Shown here one piece after another: positions 1 to 6,808 of a stretch of DNA of 13,671 nt (position 1 is its first letter; the number at the start of each line of letters is the position of its first letter). A program made the translations under genes and the position numbers. Source of the DNA: an uncultured Campylobacteraceae bacterium (GTDB lineage Bacteria > Campylobacterota > Campylobacteria > Campylobacterales > Arcobacteraceae). A model generated the notes under the pieces. The model was not told where the DNA came from. It made no database searches and saw only the letters and a list, made by a program, of their open reading frames with translations. The stretch lies in contig CAJXPH010000050.1 of the NCBI GenBank assembly GCA_913057765.1, forward strand, positions 1-13,671. The letters are read 5' to 3'.

Positions 1-50
1 GATCTACACTATCCTCTTCGTCGGCAGCGTCAGATGTGTATAAGAGACAG
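1..50 (+). other. Illumina Nextera P5-side adapter (artefact)
   Basis: Not genomic. Bases 1-9 are the end of the P5 primer, 10-17 (TATCCTCT) match the Nextera i5 index usually called S503/N503, 18-31 are the read-1 primer tail, and 32-50 are the 19-base Tn5 mosaic end AGATGTGTATAAGAGACAG. Real sequence begins at base 51. It should be trimmed before any comparison. Confidence 0.98.
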
Positions 51-84
51 CACCAATATTTTCTATAAATTCTACAACTAACAT
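51..84 (-). CDS. Possible 5' fragment of a divergent gene
   Basis: On the minus strand an ATG at 84-82 opens a frame (MLVVEFIENIG) that stays open to the adapter junction. Upstream of it on that strand is AAAGAG, about six bases from the ATG, a plausible ribosome binding site. Only 11 codons exist, so neither the product nor the reality of the gene can be settled. It would be transcribed away from the amino-acid transporter genes and share their 5' region. Confidence 0.3.
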
Positions 85-116
85 AATAAACTCTTTAAAA
101 GAAATTAAAAAAATTA

Positions 117-172
117 TGACCAAAAATTACTTAACTTATTATATGTAAATAATAAATATGAGATAATGGTCA
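117..172. repeat. Spaced inverted repeat TGACCA-N44-TGGTCA upstream of the transporter
   Basis: TGACCA at 117-122 and TGGTCA at 167-172 are exact inverted copies. Including the flanks, 9 of 10 bases match (ATTATGACCA against TGGTCAAAAT). The 44 bases between are almost pure A/T and include GATAAT at 162-167, a possible -10 element for the gene at 194. The layout could be a two-half-site operator between divergent genes, but six-base arms this far apart can occur by chance in AT-rich DNA. Confidence 0.25.
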
Positions 173-193
173 AAATTTTAAAAAGGTAAAATT

Positions 194-1012
194 ATGAATA
201 AACTCCTTTTAGTAGTGTTTTCATCGATACTTGCTTTAGTTTTAGCAGGATGTGGTGAAAAAGAAAAAGAGCAAAAAACAGAAGTTAAAGTAGAAAAAAA
301 AGTTTTAAAAGTTGGAATGGAACTAGCTTACCCTCCTTTTGAAATGAGTGATAAAGATGGAACTCCATCAGGTGTATCAGTTGATTTTGCAAAAGCATTA
401 GGTGCACATCTTGGACGTGAAGTTATAATTGAAAATATTGCTTGGGATGGTTTAATCCCATCACTTAAAACTGGGAAAGTTGATCTAATTATCTCATCTA
501 TGACAATTACTGAAGAAAGAAAAAAGTCAATTGACTTTTCTATTCCGTATGCACAATCATCTTTAGCAATCTTAGCAAACAAAGATTCTGGTGTAAAATC
601 AATTGATGAATTAAATATTGCAGGAAAGATAGTTGCAGTAAAAAAGGGTTCTACAGGACATATCTATGCAAAAGACCATCTGCCTAATGCAGAAGTTTTA
701 GCATTTGATAAAGAAGCAGCTTGTGTGATTGAAGTAGTACAAGGGAAAGCTGATGGATTTATTTATGATCAATTAACTATCTATAAAAACTACGCAAAGA
801 ATATGGATACAACAGTTCCTTTATTAAAATCTTTTCAAAAAGATTTTGAATACTGGGGAGTTGCTTTAAAACAAAATGATCCTTTGAAAGCTGAAGTTGA
901 TGCATTTATTACTCAAGCAAAAGCTGATGGAACATTTGAAACGTTAGCTAATAGATATTTAACAGATGCTAAAAAAACATTTGACGAATTAAATATTCCA
1001 TTCTTTTTCTAG
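194..1012 (+). CDS. Amino-acid ABC transporter substrate-binding lipoprotein
   Basis: A periplasmic solute-binding protein of family 3 (SBP_bac_3) that captures a polar amino acid and delivers it to an inner-membrane permease. The 272 residues begin with a lipoprotein signal peptide ending in the lipobox LAGC, so Cys20 should be lipidated. A charged linker (about 21-36) leads to the binding fold (about 37-262). It shows the family opening VGMELAYPPFEM, and TEERKKSIDFS at 106-116, whose Arg109 sits where the family contacts the ligand carboxylate. Asp192 in FIYDQ sits where the ligand amino group is usually held. AAAAGG lies seven bases before the ATG. The stop TAG is immediately followed by GGAA, which probably serves the permease. 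The exact ligand cannot be read from the sequence. Confidence 0.92.
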   Translation: MNKLLLVVFSSILALVLAGCGEKEKEQKTEVKVEKKVLKVGMELAYPPFEMSDKDGTPSGVSVDFAKALGAHLGREVIIENIAWDGLIPSLKTGKVDLIISSMTITEERKKSIDFSIPYAQSSLAILANKDSGVKSIDELNIAGKIVAVKKGSTGHIYAKDHLPNAEVLAFDKEAACVIEVVQGKADGFIYDQLTIYKNYAKNMDTTVPLLKSFQKDFEYWGVALKQNDPLKAEVDAFITQAKADGTFETLANRYLTDAKKTFDELNIPFFF

Positions 1013-1144
1013 GAAATAATTATCAATTTAAAAGATTTATTTATTCACGAATTAGGTTTTAAAAAGAAAAAACATCTAGATAAAGGTATTTATCTTTTTA
1101 ACCTAGTTTTACTTATTAGTTTAGTTCTTATTACATTTTATTTT
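1013..1144 (+). other. Probable N-terminal extension of the permease, non-AUG start
   Basis: The permease frame stays open for 44 codons upstream of its first ATG, back to the TAG (1010-1012) of the binding protein, which lies in the same frame. The extension encodes INLKDLFIHELGFKKKKH and then a hydrophobic stretch (residues from about GIYLF to FYF, codons near 1085-1144) that looks like a true first membrane helix preceded by a positive KKKK patch. There is no ATG, GTG or TTG in this frame. AGGA at 1011-1014 is four bases from ATT (1019) and seven from ATC (1022), so the best-spaced start is ATC at 1022, giving a 263-residue protein. A base error turning ATG into ATC would look the same. 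Confidence 0.6.
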
Positions 1145-1813
1145 ATGTTTAAAAACATATCTTACAATTTTAATTGGGAAGGTATTTACGAATACAGACA
1201 AAAATTCATAGATGGTTTCATGATGACTATCATAATATCTTTCTTTGCACTTATATTAAGTTTTATTATTGGTCTATTCTTTGCCTATGGACAAAATTCA
1301 AAGTTTATTATTCTTAGGTTCTTTTCAAGATTTTATATCGAAATAATACGAGGAACTCCACTACTTGTTCAAATACTTATTTTCTTTTATGTTTTTGCAA
1401 ACAATCTCGGTTTTGAAAATAGATATATTGTAGGAACAGTAATACTTGCTCTTTTCGCAGGTGCTTATGTATGTGAGATAATACGAGCGGCAATAGAATC
1501 TGTAGATTTTGAGCAATATGAAACGAGTTTAAGTCTTGGGATGTCTCCATATCAGATGTATTTATATGTAATTTTTCCTCAAGCATTTAGAAGAATGTTA
1601 CCTGCTCTTACTGGACAATTTGCAAGTATTATAAAAGATTCATCACTTCTTTCAATTATATCAATTAGTGAGTTTACAATGAATGCACAAGAAGTAAATG
1701 CATATACCTACTCTACTTTGGAAAGTTATATTCCTCTTGCAATTGGATATTTAATGCTTACATATCCTATTTCTTATTATACTAATAAATTAGAAGCTAA
1801 TATTCATAAGTAA
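1145..1813 (+). CDS. Amino-acid ABC transporter permease (HisM/GlnP type)
   Basis: Inner-membrane subunit that forms the path for the amino acid delivered by the upstream binding protein. Counting from the first ATG (222 residues), it has about five hydrophobic segments and the polar amino-acid permease signature IIRGTPLLVQ (67-76). It also has the EAA loop that docks the ATPase (about 126-150; Glu126, Gly132, Pro145 in FPQAFRR). This ATG probably lies inside the protein, because the open frame upstream adds a basic stretch and another membrane helix; see the entry before this one. No SD-like sequence precedes the ATG at a good distance, which also argues against it. The pair is co-directional with the binding protein, but no ATPase gene follows. 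The next gene is convergent, so the ATPase must be encoded elsewhere. Confidence 0.9.
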   Translation: MFKNISYNFNWEGIYEYRQKFIDGFMMTIIISFFALILSFIIGLFFAYGQNSKFIILRFFSRFYIEIIRGTPLLVQILIFFYVFANNLGFENRYIVGTVILALFAGAYVCEIIRAAIESVDFEQYETSLSLGMSPYQMYLYVIFPQAFRRMLPALTGQFASIIKDSSLLSIISISEFTMNAQEVNAYTYSTLESYIPLAIGYLMLTYPISYYTNKLEANIHK

Positions 1814-1819
1814 TTCTAT

Positions 1820-1844
1820 AATTAAAGTCTGAAAAACTTTAATT
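1820..1844. terminator. Hairpin at the permease / sigma factor convergent junction
   Basis: AATTAAAGT (1820-1828) and ACTTTAATT (1836-1844) form a perfect nine-base-pair stem with a seven-base loop. The sigma-factor stop codon (TAA on the minus strand, 1822-1824) lies in one arm, and the permease stop ends seven bases before the stem. The stem is AT-rich and has no long T-tract, so termination strength is uncertain. Confidence 0.4.
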
Positions 1845-2700
1845 TATCAGGATTTCTTAATGAATATATTCTTGAAATTTTATTCTCTATAATTTCAAAA
1901 CTGTAAGAAGATACCACTACTCCATCATATAATAGAATTAAACCAGGAGAACCATTAAACCAAAGCATTTTTAATTCAACATTATTTTTACTTTTTTCAA
2001 AAAGAGAATGTGTTACTTTAATTAAGAATTTACTAACAAAGTCATTATCTCCATATAAAACTTTTCTTGCAGCAATTGCTTTTCCACCACCATCAGAATG
2101 TAATTCAATATCAGCCTTAAAGATCTTCTTCAAATTATTAAAATCACCTTCTTTAATGGCTTTCAAAAAAGATTCTGTTAATTCTAAATGTTCTTTTTTA
2201 GAAGGTGAATGTTTGCTTTTTTTTTCTTTTAGTTTTTTATTTGCTCGGGATGTTAATTGTCTACTGTTTTGAGAACTTGTAGCTAAAATATCTGCTATTT
2301 CTTTATGTTTAAAATCAAAAAGGTCATGCAAAATATAAGCAATTCTTTCTTTTGATGATAATTTTTCCATAAGAACTAAAAGTGCAACAGACAAAGACTC
2401 ATCAAGTTCCATATCATCTTCAATACTAAATGATTCTTCAATATATGGCTCAGGAAGCCATGGTCCTATATACATCTCTTTTTTCACTTTTGTTTTTCTA
2501 AAAAAATCTAGAGATAAATTAGTAGCAACTTTAAACATCCAAGCTTTCGGATTATCAATAACAACATCTTTTAAACTTATATATTTTAATATCGTTTCTT
2601 GTGTTATATCTTTTGCCTCTTCAATTGAGCCTGTTAGTCTATAAACATAAGAGATAATCTCTTTTCTATAAATTTGTGTTTGTACTACTAATTCATCCAT
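1822..2700 (-). CDS. ECF41-type (SigJ-like) sigma factor with SnoaL-like domain
   Basis: Alternative sigma factor that directs RNA polymerase to its own promoter class. Sigma region 2 covers about 10-75 (DITQETILKY, the hydrophobic core and FFRK). Region 4 covers about 103-160 with a helix-turn-helix near HKEIADILATSSQNSRQ. A SnoaL/NTF2-like domain covers about 172-287. Three ECF41 hallmarks are visible: WLPEP in the linker (81-85), DGGGK (203-207) and NPDKL (283-287). In ECF41 proteins the C-terminal domain takes the place of a separate anti-sigma factor, and none is encoded here. The gene lies five bases after the CMD-like gene, and its AAAGG binding site overlaps the end of that gene, so translation is probably coupled. 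A promoter fitting the ECF41 consensus precedes the pair, implying autoregulation. The signal sensed is unknown. Confidence 0.93.
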   Translation of the reverse strand: MDELVVQTQIYRKEIISYVYRLTGSIEEAKDITQETILKYISLKDVVIDNPKAWMFKVATNLSLDFFRKTKVKKEMYIGPWLPEPYIEESFSIEDDMELDESLSVALLVLMEKLSSKERIAYILHDLFDFKHKEIADILATSSQNSRQLTSRANKKLKEKKSKHSPSKKEHLELTESFLKAIKEGDFNNLKKIFKADIELHSDGGGKAIAARKVLYGDNDFVSKFLIKVTHSLFEKSKNNVELKMLWFNGSPGLILLYDGVVVSSYSFEIIENKISRIYSLRNPDKLKFFRL

Positions 2701-2705
2701 TTAAA

Positions 2706-3224
2706 TTAAACCTTTATTTTTATTACTGAACAACTTTTAATATCATTCAAAACTCGTTTTATAGTTGGAAATACTTTTGCAGAAGCAATTGCTAATGAAA
2801 CTTCAACCATTATTTCTTTTGAATAAGTTTCATATATTTTATCATATAAAGTATCATCGATAATCTTATTATTTGAAACAAGTAATGTAAACTTGTAAAT
2901 ATCTTTTAAAGATAATGGTAAGTTTTTACCTTCATTAAAAATAACTTCTTTTATGATATTTTTATCAACTCCAGCTTCAATAGCCATATCTACATTTAAT
3001 TGTAAACAAGCACCACAATCTTCATTTTTCATTGCTGCTAATTTAACTAAATAAATTACATCTTTTGGTGCACTTTGCACAAAACTTGCCATTGGTAAAA
3101 AGCTCTCAAATTTTTCAAAAGCATTTGGAGCAACATTTAACATCTCTTTCATATAAGTAGTATCATAATCATAATGAGAACCAAAACCCTCTAACATTTC
3201 TAACGATTTCTTTTCATCGAACAT
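2706..3224 (-). CDS. AhpD/carboxymuconolactone-decarboxylase-like protein
   Basis: A 172-residue, mainly helical protein of the AhpD/CMD superfamily, which includes peroxide-reducing and other thiol-active proteins. The recognisable part is NEDCGACLQLN (67-77), with a C-x2-C pair (Cys70, Cys73). In AhpD a His follows four residues after the second Cys; here that residue is Asn77, so an AhpD-like proton relay may be altered. It is the first gene of a two-gene operon with an ECF41 sigma factor, the partner most typical of that sigma group (CMD, oxidoreductase or epimerase genes), and so is probably its main target. AAAGGA lies a few bases before the ATG. The substrate is unknown. A redox or detoxification role is inferred from family and context only. 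Confidence 0.85.
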   Translation of the reverse strand: MFDEKKSLEMLEGFGSHYDYDTTYMKEMLNVAPNAFEKFESFLPMASFVQSAPKDVIYLVKLAAMKNEDCGACLQLNVDMAIEAGVDKNIIKEVIFNEGKNLPLSLKDIYKFTLLVSNNKIIDDTLYDKIYETYSKEIMVEVSLAIASAKVFPTIKRVLNDIKSCSVIKIKV

Positions 3225-3257
3225 AACTATTCCTTTTTTTGTAGTTTGTAATATTAA

Positions 3258-3284
3258 GACGAAATAGAAGGTAAAAGTGTGACA
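3258..3284 (-). promoter_or_regulatory. ECF41 sigma-factor promoter
   Basis: On the minus strand TGTCACA (3284-3278) is followed after exactly 16 bases by CGTC (3261-3258). This equals the ECF41 consensus TGTCACA-N16-CGTC as I remember it. Transcription would start near 3250 and give a leader of roughly 25 bases before the CMD-like gene at 3224. It stands directly in front of an operon that encodes an ECF41 factor, so it is very probably the autoregulated promoter. Confidence 0.85.
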
Positions 3285-3376
3285 ATATTTAAAAGTTTAT
3301 TTATTAAATTTTTATAAAATTAGAAATTTAATTAAAACTCTAAATACTTATTTAATGCACATATGTTACATTGAGA

Positions 3377-3417
3377 TTAGAAATAGGAGTATTTTAGTCC
3401 TATTTAGAAATAAGGAG
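3377..3417 (+). promoter_or_regulatory. sufB leader with two competing hairpins
   Basis: AAATAGGA (3381-3388) can pair perfectly with TCCTATTT (3398-3405): eight pairs, nine-base loop. The same TCCTATTT can instead pair with AAATAAGGA (3408-3416), seven pairs with one bulged A, covering the AAGGAG ribosome binding site (3412-3417) of sufB. The two options exclude each other. The underlying cause is a direct repeat, TTAGAAATAGGAG (3377-3389) and TTAGAAATAAGGAG (3404-3417). As DNA, the first dyad could also be a repressor operator. No terminator T-tract follows. The transcription start is unknown; an AT-rich TATAAAAT at 3313-3320 is a weak candidate -10. Confidence 0.45.
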
Positions 3418-3423
3418 CTTGTA

Positions 3424-4869
3424 ATGAGTGATAATCAACAAATAAAAGACTTACTAAATAGCGATTATAAGCTAGGTTTTGAAACTTTAGTAGAGAGTGA
3501 TACTTTCCCTAAAGGTCTTGATGAAAATGTAATTAAAGCAATTTCAAAAAAGAAAAATGAACCATCGTGGCTTTTAGATTTTAGACTAAAAGCATATAAA
3601 AGATGGCTAAAAATGGAAGAACCTTCTTGGGCAAATTTAAGATATCCAATGATTGATTACAAAGATATTTCATATTTTTCTGCTCCTAAAAAAGCATTAG
3701 ATTCATTAGATGAAGTAGACCCTGAAATTTTAAAAACATATGAAAAACTTGGAATTCCACTTGAAGAGCAAAAAATGCTTGCAGGGGTTAAGAATGTTGC
3801 AGTAGATGCAGTATTTGATTCTGTTTCAGTTAAAACAACATATCAAGGTGAATTAGAAAAATTAGGAATTATTTTTTGTTCTGTATCAGATGCAGCAAAT
3901 AATCATCCAGAATTATTAAAAAAATATTTAGCATCAGTTGTGTCAACTGGAGACAACTATTTTGCAGCATTAAATAGTGCAGTATTTACAGATGGTAGTT
4001 TTGTATATATTCCACCAAATGTAAGATGTCCAATGGAACTATCTACATATTTTAGAATAAATGCTTTAGATACAGGACAATTTGAAAGAACTATTATTAT
4101 TGCAGATAAAGGTAGTTACGTTTCTTACAATGAAGGTTGTTCAGCTCCAAGTAGAGATGAAAGACAACTTCATGCAGCAGTAGTTGAACTTGTTGCACTG
4201 GATGATGCACAAATAAAATATTCAACTATTCAAAACTGGTATCCAGGTGATGAAAATGGAAAAGGTGGAATACTAAACTTTGTTACAAAAAGAGGTTTAT
4301 GTCAAGGTGAAAATTCAAAAATATCTTGGACTCAAGTTGAAACTGGTTCATCTTTAACATGGAAATATCCATCTTGTATATTAAAAGGTAAAAACTCGGT
4401 TGGAGAATTTTATTCTGTAGCAATTTCAAGTAGAAGTCAACAAGCAGATACAGGAAGTAAAATGATTCATATAGGTGAAAATACAAAATCAACAATTATC
4501 TCAAAAGGTATTTCTGCAATGCATGGAATAAATGCATATAGAGGATTAGTTAGAGTTGGGAAAAATGCGAAAAATGCAAGAAATATTTCAGAATGTGATT
4601 CTTTACTAATAGGAAATAAATGTAAAGCACATACTTATCCATATCATGAGGTTAAGAACAGTTCATCAAATATAGAACATGAAGCAACAACTTCAAAGAT
4701 TTCAGATGAACAACTATTTTATTTGAACCAAAGAGGAATAAGTGAAGAAGATGCCATTGCAATGATTGTTAATGGTTTTTGTAAAGAAGTTTTAAAAGAA
4801 TTACCAATGGAATTTGCAGCTGAAGCAAAAGAACTGTTGAGTATATCTCTTGAAGGTAGTGTAGGATAG
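3424..4869 (+). CDS. sufB: Fe-S cluster assembly scaffold SufB
   Basis: Scaffold subunit of the cytoplasmic SufBC2D complex, on which new iron-sulfur clusters are built from SufS/SufE-derived sulfur. The frame opens at an ATG at 3355, but the ATG at 3424 is the likely start: AAGGAG ends six bases before it, and the protein then has 481 residues, close to the E. coli length. Strong SufB features fill the C-terminal half: CDSLLIG with Cys391 (the equivalent of E. coli Cys405, essential for cluster building), Glu420 in HEATTS (equivalent of Glu434), the YPYHE stretch, QRGISEEDAIAMIVNGFC and the typical ending EGSVG. It is the first gene of the suf operon and is preceded by a hairpin-rich leader. 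A palindromic block separates it from sufC. Confidence 0.97.
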   Translation: MSDNQQIKDLLNSDYKLGFETLVESDTFPKGLDENVIKAISKKKNEPSWLLDFRLKAYKRWLKMEEPSWANLRYPMIDYKDISYFSAPKKALDSLDEVDPEILKTYEKLGIPLEEQKMLAGVKNVAVDAVFDSVSVKTTYQGELEKLGIIFCSVSDAANNHPELLKKYLASVVSTGDNYFAALNSAVFTDGSFVYIPPNVRCPMELSTYFRINALDTGQFERTIIIADKGSYVSYNEGCSAPSRDERQLHAAVVELVALDDAQIKYSTIQNWYPGDENGKGGILNFVTKRGLCQGENSKISWTQVETGSSLTWKYPSCILKGKNSVGEFYSVAISSRSQQADTGSKMIHIGENTKSTIISKGISAMHGINAYRGLVRVGKNAKNARNISECDSLLIGNKCKAHTYPYHEVKNSSSNIEHEATTSKISDEQLFYLNQRGISEEDAIAMIVNGFCKEVLKELPMEFAAEAKELLSISLEGSVG

Positions 4870-5009
4870 AGACAACTCGTTGTCTCCTTTAGAATTTGCT
4901 TCTTTAGGTATGGCTTTGCCATGCCGTAAAAAGAAGTCATAAAATAAAAAGGTTCCCTTCTTCATAGCGTAGTCTTGTGACGAACAAAGTGAAGGCAAAA
5001 AAATGGGAC
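4869..5009. repeat. Composite palindromic block between sufB and sufC
   Basis: Starting on the last base of the sufB stop codon, GAGACAAC (4869-4876) and GTTGTCTC (4879-4886) form an exact palindrome around TC. Next, 4899-4914 pairs with 4918-4936: GGTATGGC against GCCATGCC with one G-T pair, a TTT loop and an outer CTTCTTTA/AAAAAGAAG stem with small bulges. The remainder (4951-5009) is about 44% GC by my count, far above its surroundings. It holds weaker dyads, such as CTTCA (4960-4964) with TGAAG (4990-4994). No plus-strand gene fits. It looks like a REP/MITE-type intergenic repeat or a structured RNA element in an otherwise tightly packed operon. Confidence 0.55.
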
Positions 5010-5028
5010 ATTTTTAAAGGAAATTAAT

Positions 5029-5790
5029 ATGTTAAACATTAAAAATTTAAAAGTAAATATTGATAATAAAGAAATTTTAAAAGGCTTAGATTTAAAAATA
5101 AATCCGGGTGAGATACATGTTCTTATGGGACAAAATGGTACAGGTAAATCTACACTTGTAAAAACACTAAGTGCTCACTATGATTGTGAAGTAATAGAAG
5201 GTGATATTACATATAAAAATAAAAATCTATTAGACTTAGATGTAAATGAACGGGCAAACGAAGGTATTTTTATGAGCTTTCAAAATCCAGTTGAAGTTCC
5301 AGGAGTAAATAATAGCTATTTTTTAAGAACAGCAATAAATGAAAAAAGAAAATATAATAATCAAGAAGAACTAGACACTATGGAGTTTTTAAAACTTTCA
5401 AAAAAAGAGCTAGGAAGATTTGATATTGATAAAAAATTAATGCAACGTGATTTAAATGATGGATTTAGTGGTGGTGAGAAAAAAAGAAATGAATTAATGC
5501 AATTACTTTTACTAAAACCAGAATTAATTATGCTTGATGAGATAGATTCAGGTCTTGATGTTGATGCAATTAAAACTGTGGCGGAAGTAGTAAATGATTT
5601 ATTAGCACAAGATAAAAGTCGTTCTCTTTTGATGATTACACACTATGATAGATTATTATCTTTAATAAAACCAGACTTCGTACATGTATTAAAAGATGGG
5701 AAAATAGTAAAAACAGGTGATTATAATTTAGCACTGGAACTTGATAGCAAAGGTTATGAGGGAATAGGAATAAATGATGAAATTAATTGA
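5029..5790 (+). CDS. sufC: Fe-S cluster assembly ATPase SufC
   Basis: ABC-type ATPase of the SufBC2D complex; it is soluble, not a transporter, and its ATP cycle drives rearrangement of the SufB-SufD scaffold. The 253 residues show Walker A GQNGTGKS (34-41, Lys40), Q-loop Gln85 in FMSFQNP, the signature FSGGEKKRNE (146-155, where SufC has EKKR instead of the usual transporter form), Walker B LIMLDE (166-171) with Glu171, the D-loop SGLD, and switch His205 in ITHYDR. AAAGGA lies about seven bases before the ATG. Upstream is the palindromic block. Downstream sufD begins inside the last codons of sufC, so the two are translationally coupled. Confidence 0.97.
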   Translation: MLNIKNLKVNIDNKEILKGLDLKINPGEIHVLMGQNGTGKSTLVKTLSAHYDCEVIEGDITYKNKNLLDLDVNERANEGIFMSFQNPVEVPGVNNSYFLRTAINEKRKYNNQEELDTMEFLKLSKKELGRFDIDKKLMQRDLNDGFSGGEKKRNELMQLLLLKPELIMLDEIDSGLDVDAIKTVAEVVNDLLAQDKSRSLLMITHYDRLLSLIKPDFVHVLKDGKIVKTGDYNLALELDSKGYEGIGINDEIN

Positions 5791-6808
5791 TTTAAAAAAT
5801 ATAAAATTTCCTACAAAAAAAGATGAAGAATTTAGAAAAATAGACCTTTCTTCCCTTTTTGAGTATAGTTTTAAAGATAAAAAAGACTATATAATAGATT
5901 TAAATTTAGTTCAAAAAGATAAAGTATCATCTAAAAATAATGAGCTTTATAAAATAAACCAAGATTTAGACTCAAAAAACTATGAACTTAATATTAAAGA
6001 AGATACAAAAGAGCCAATAGTTATTGTTCATGTATTAGCAGAAGACGATATTATTAATACAAATACTCTAAATATCAAAGTAGAAAAAAATGTTAAAGCT
6101 TCTGTAATAGAAGTTTTTTTATCAAGTTGTAAAAATACATTTTATAGTGTAAATAGAGTCTTTGAAGTTGAAGAAAGTGCAAATTTAAATTACTTCAAGT
6201 ATCAAGATATTAAGCAGTCAAATAGTTTGATAATTAATGCCATAATTGATTTAAAAAACAATGCAACAATTGAGCATAATAGTTATGAAATAGGAGATGG
6301 TTTTAATTTAAGTATTTATGAAACATCATTAGATAATGTTGAATCAAGTCTAAATATAAATGGTCTTGTAAGATTGTATAAAGAGGCACATTCATCATCT
6401 ATATTTAATACACTGCATAATAACAAAAGTTCATTTAGTAGTATTAATTATAAACACTCTTTACATGATCATTCCAAAGCAGTTTTTGAAGCAAAATCAA
6501 TAGTTAATGAAAATGGAAACTTTTCAAAAGTTCGACAAAATTCAAAAACAATTTTACTAAGTGATGATGCAACAATATTTGCTAAACCTCATCTAGAAAT
6601 TTCAATAGATGAATTAGAAGCTAGTCATGGGGCAACAGTTGGTTCACTTAATAGGGAACAACTTTTATATTTACGTTCACGTGGAATAGAAGAAAGCAAA
6701 GCATATGAGATGCTTTTAAAAGCTTTTGAAAATGAAATATACGATAATATAAAAGATCAAAAAATAAAAGAATTTATAACAAATTTTAAAAGAAGTGATT
6801 ATGTTTAA
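5774..6808 (+). CDS. sufD: Fe-S cluster assembly protein SufD
   Basis: Partner of SufB in the SufBC2D scaffold and paralogous to it; needed for iron acquisition and cluster formation in the family. The 344 residues begin with the usual PTKKDEEF segment, and the conserved core follows: KPHLEISIDELEASHGATVG, then LLYLRSRGIEESKAYEML. His285 matches E. coli His360, which is important at the SufB-SufD interface. The residue matching E. coli Cys358 is Ala283, so no Cys ligand is available there. The start overlaps sufC by 17 bases. Two adjacent ATG codons (5774, 5777) are possible, and AGGA at 5766-5769 is better spaced for the second. The middle is less conserved, as is normal for SufD. Confidence 0.94.
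   Translation: MMKLIDLKNIKFPTKKDEEFRKIDLSSLFEYSFKDKKDYIIDLNLVQKDKVSSKNNELYKINQDLDSKNYELNIKEDTKEPIVIVHVLAEDDIINTNTLNIKVEKNVKASVIEVFLSSCKNTFYSVNRVFEVEESANLNYFKYQDIKQSNSLIINAIIDLKNNATIEHNSYEIGDGFNLSIYETSLDNVESSLNINGLVRLYKEAHSSSIFNTLHNNKSSFSSINYKHSLHDHSKAVFEAKSIVNENGNFSKVRQNSKTILLSDDATIFAKPHLEISIDELEASHGATVGSLNREQLLYLRSRGIEESKAYEMLLKAFENEIYDNIKDQKIKEFITNFKRSDYV

Noticed and set aside
51..84. Naming the truncated divergent frame as an MlaE-type ABC permease
   Set aside because: Eleven codons are far too few to assign a family; the resemblance is only an impression.
3381..3405. IscR type 1 binding site in front of sufB
   Set aside because: The dyad ATAGGA-N9-TCCTAT is about four bases shorter than the IscR consensus and its half-sites differ; only the right half AGTCC is vaguely similar.
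3355..3423. Upstream in-frame ATG giving SufB 23 extra residues
   Set aside because: No ribosome binding site precedes it, the segment includes the hairpin leader, and AAGGAG is ideally spaced before the ATG at 3424, which gives the usual SufB length.
4719..4998. Two minus-strand open frames (73 and 65 codons) over the sufB end and the following gap
   Set aside because: They overlap conserved sufB codons, resemble no family and are by-products of the palindromic block. They would become interesting only if the block proves to be a coding mobile element.
6795..6800. GTG start two codons upstream for sufS
   Set aside because: The ATG at 6801 gives the standard N-terminus (MFKKDFPYF) and suits the overlap with the sufD end; GTG has no better binding site.
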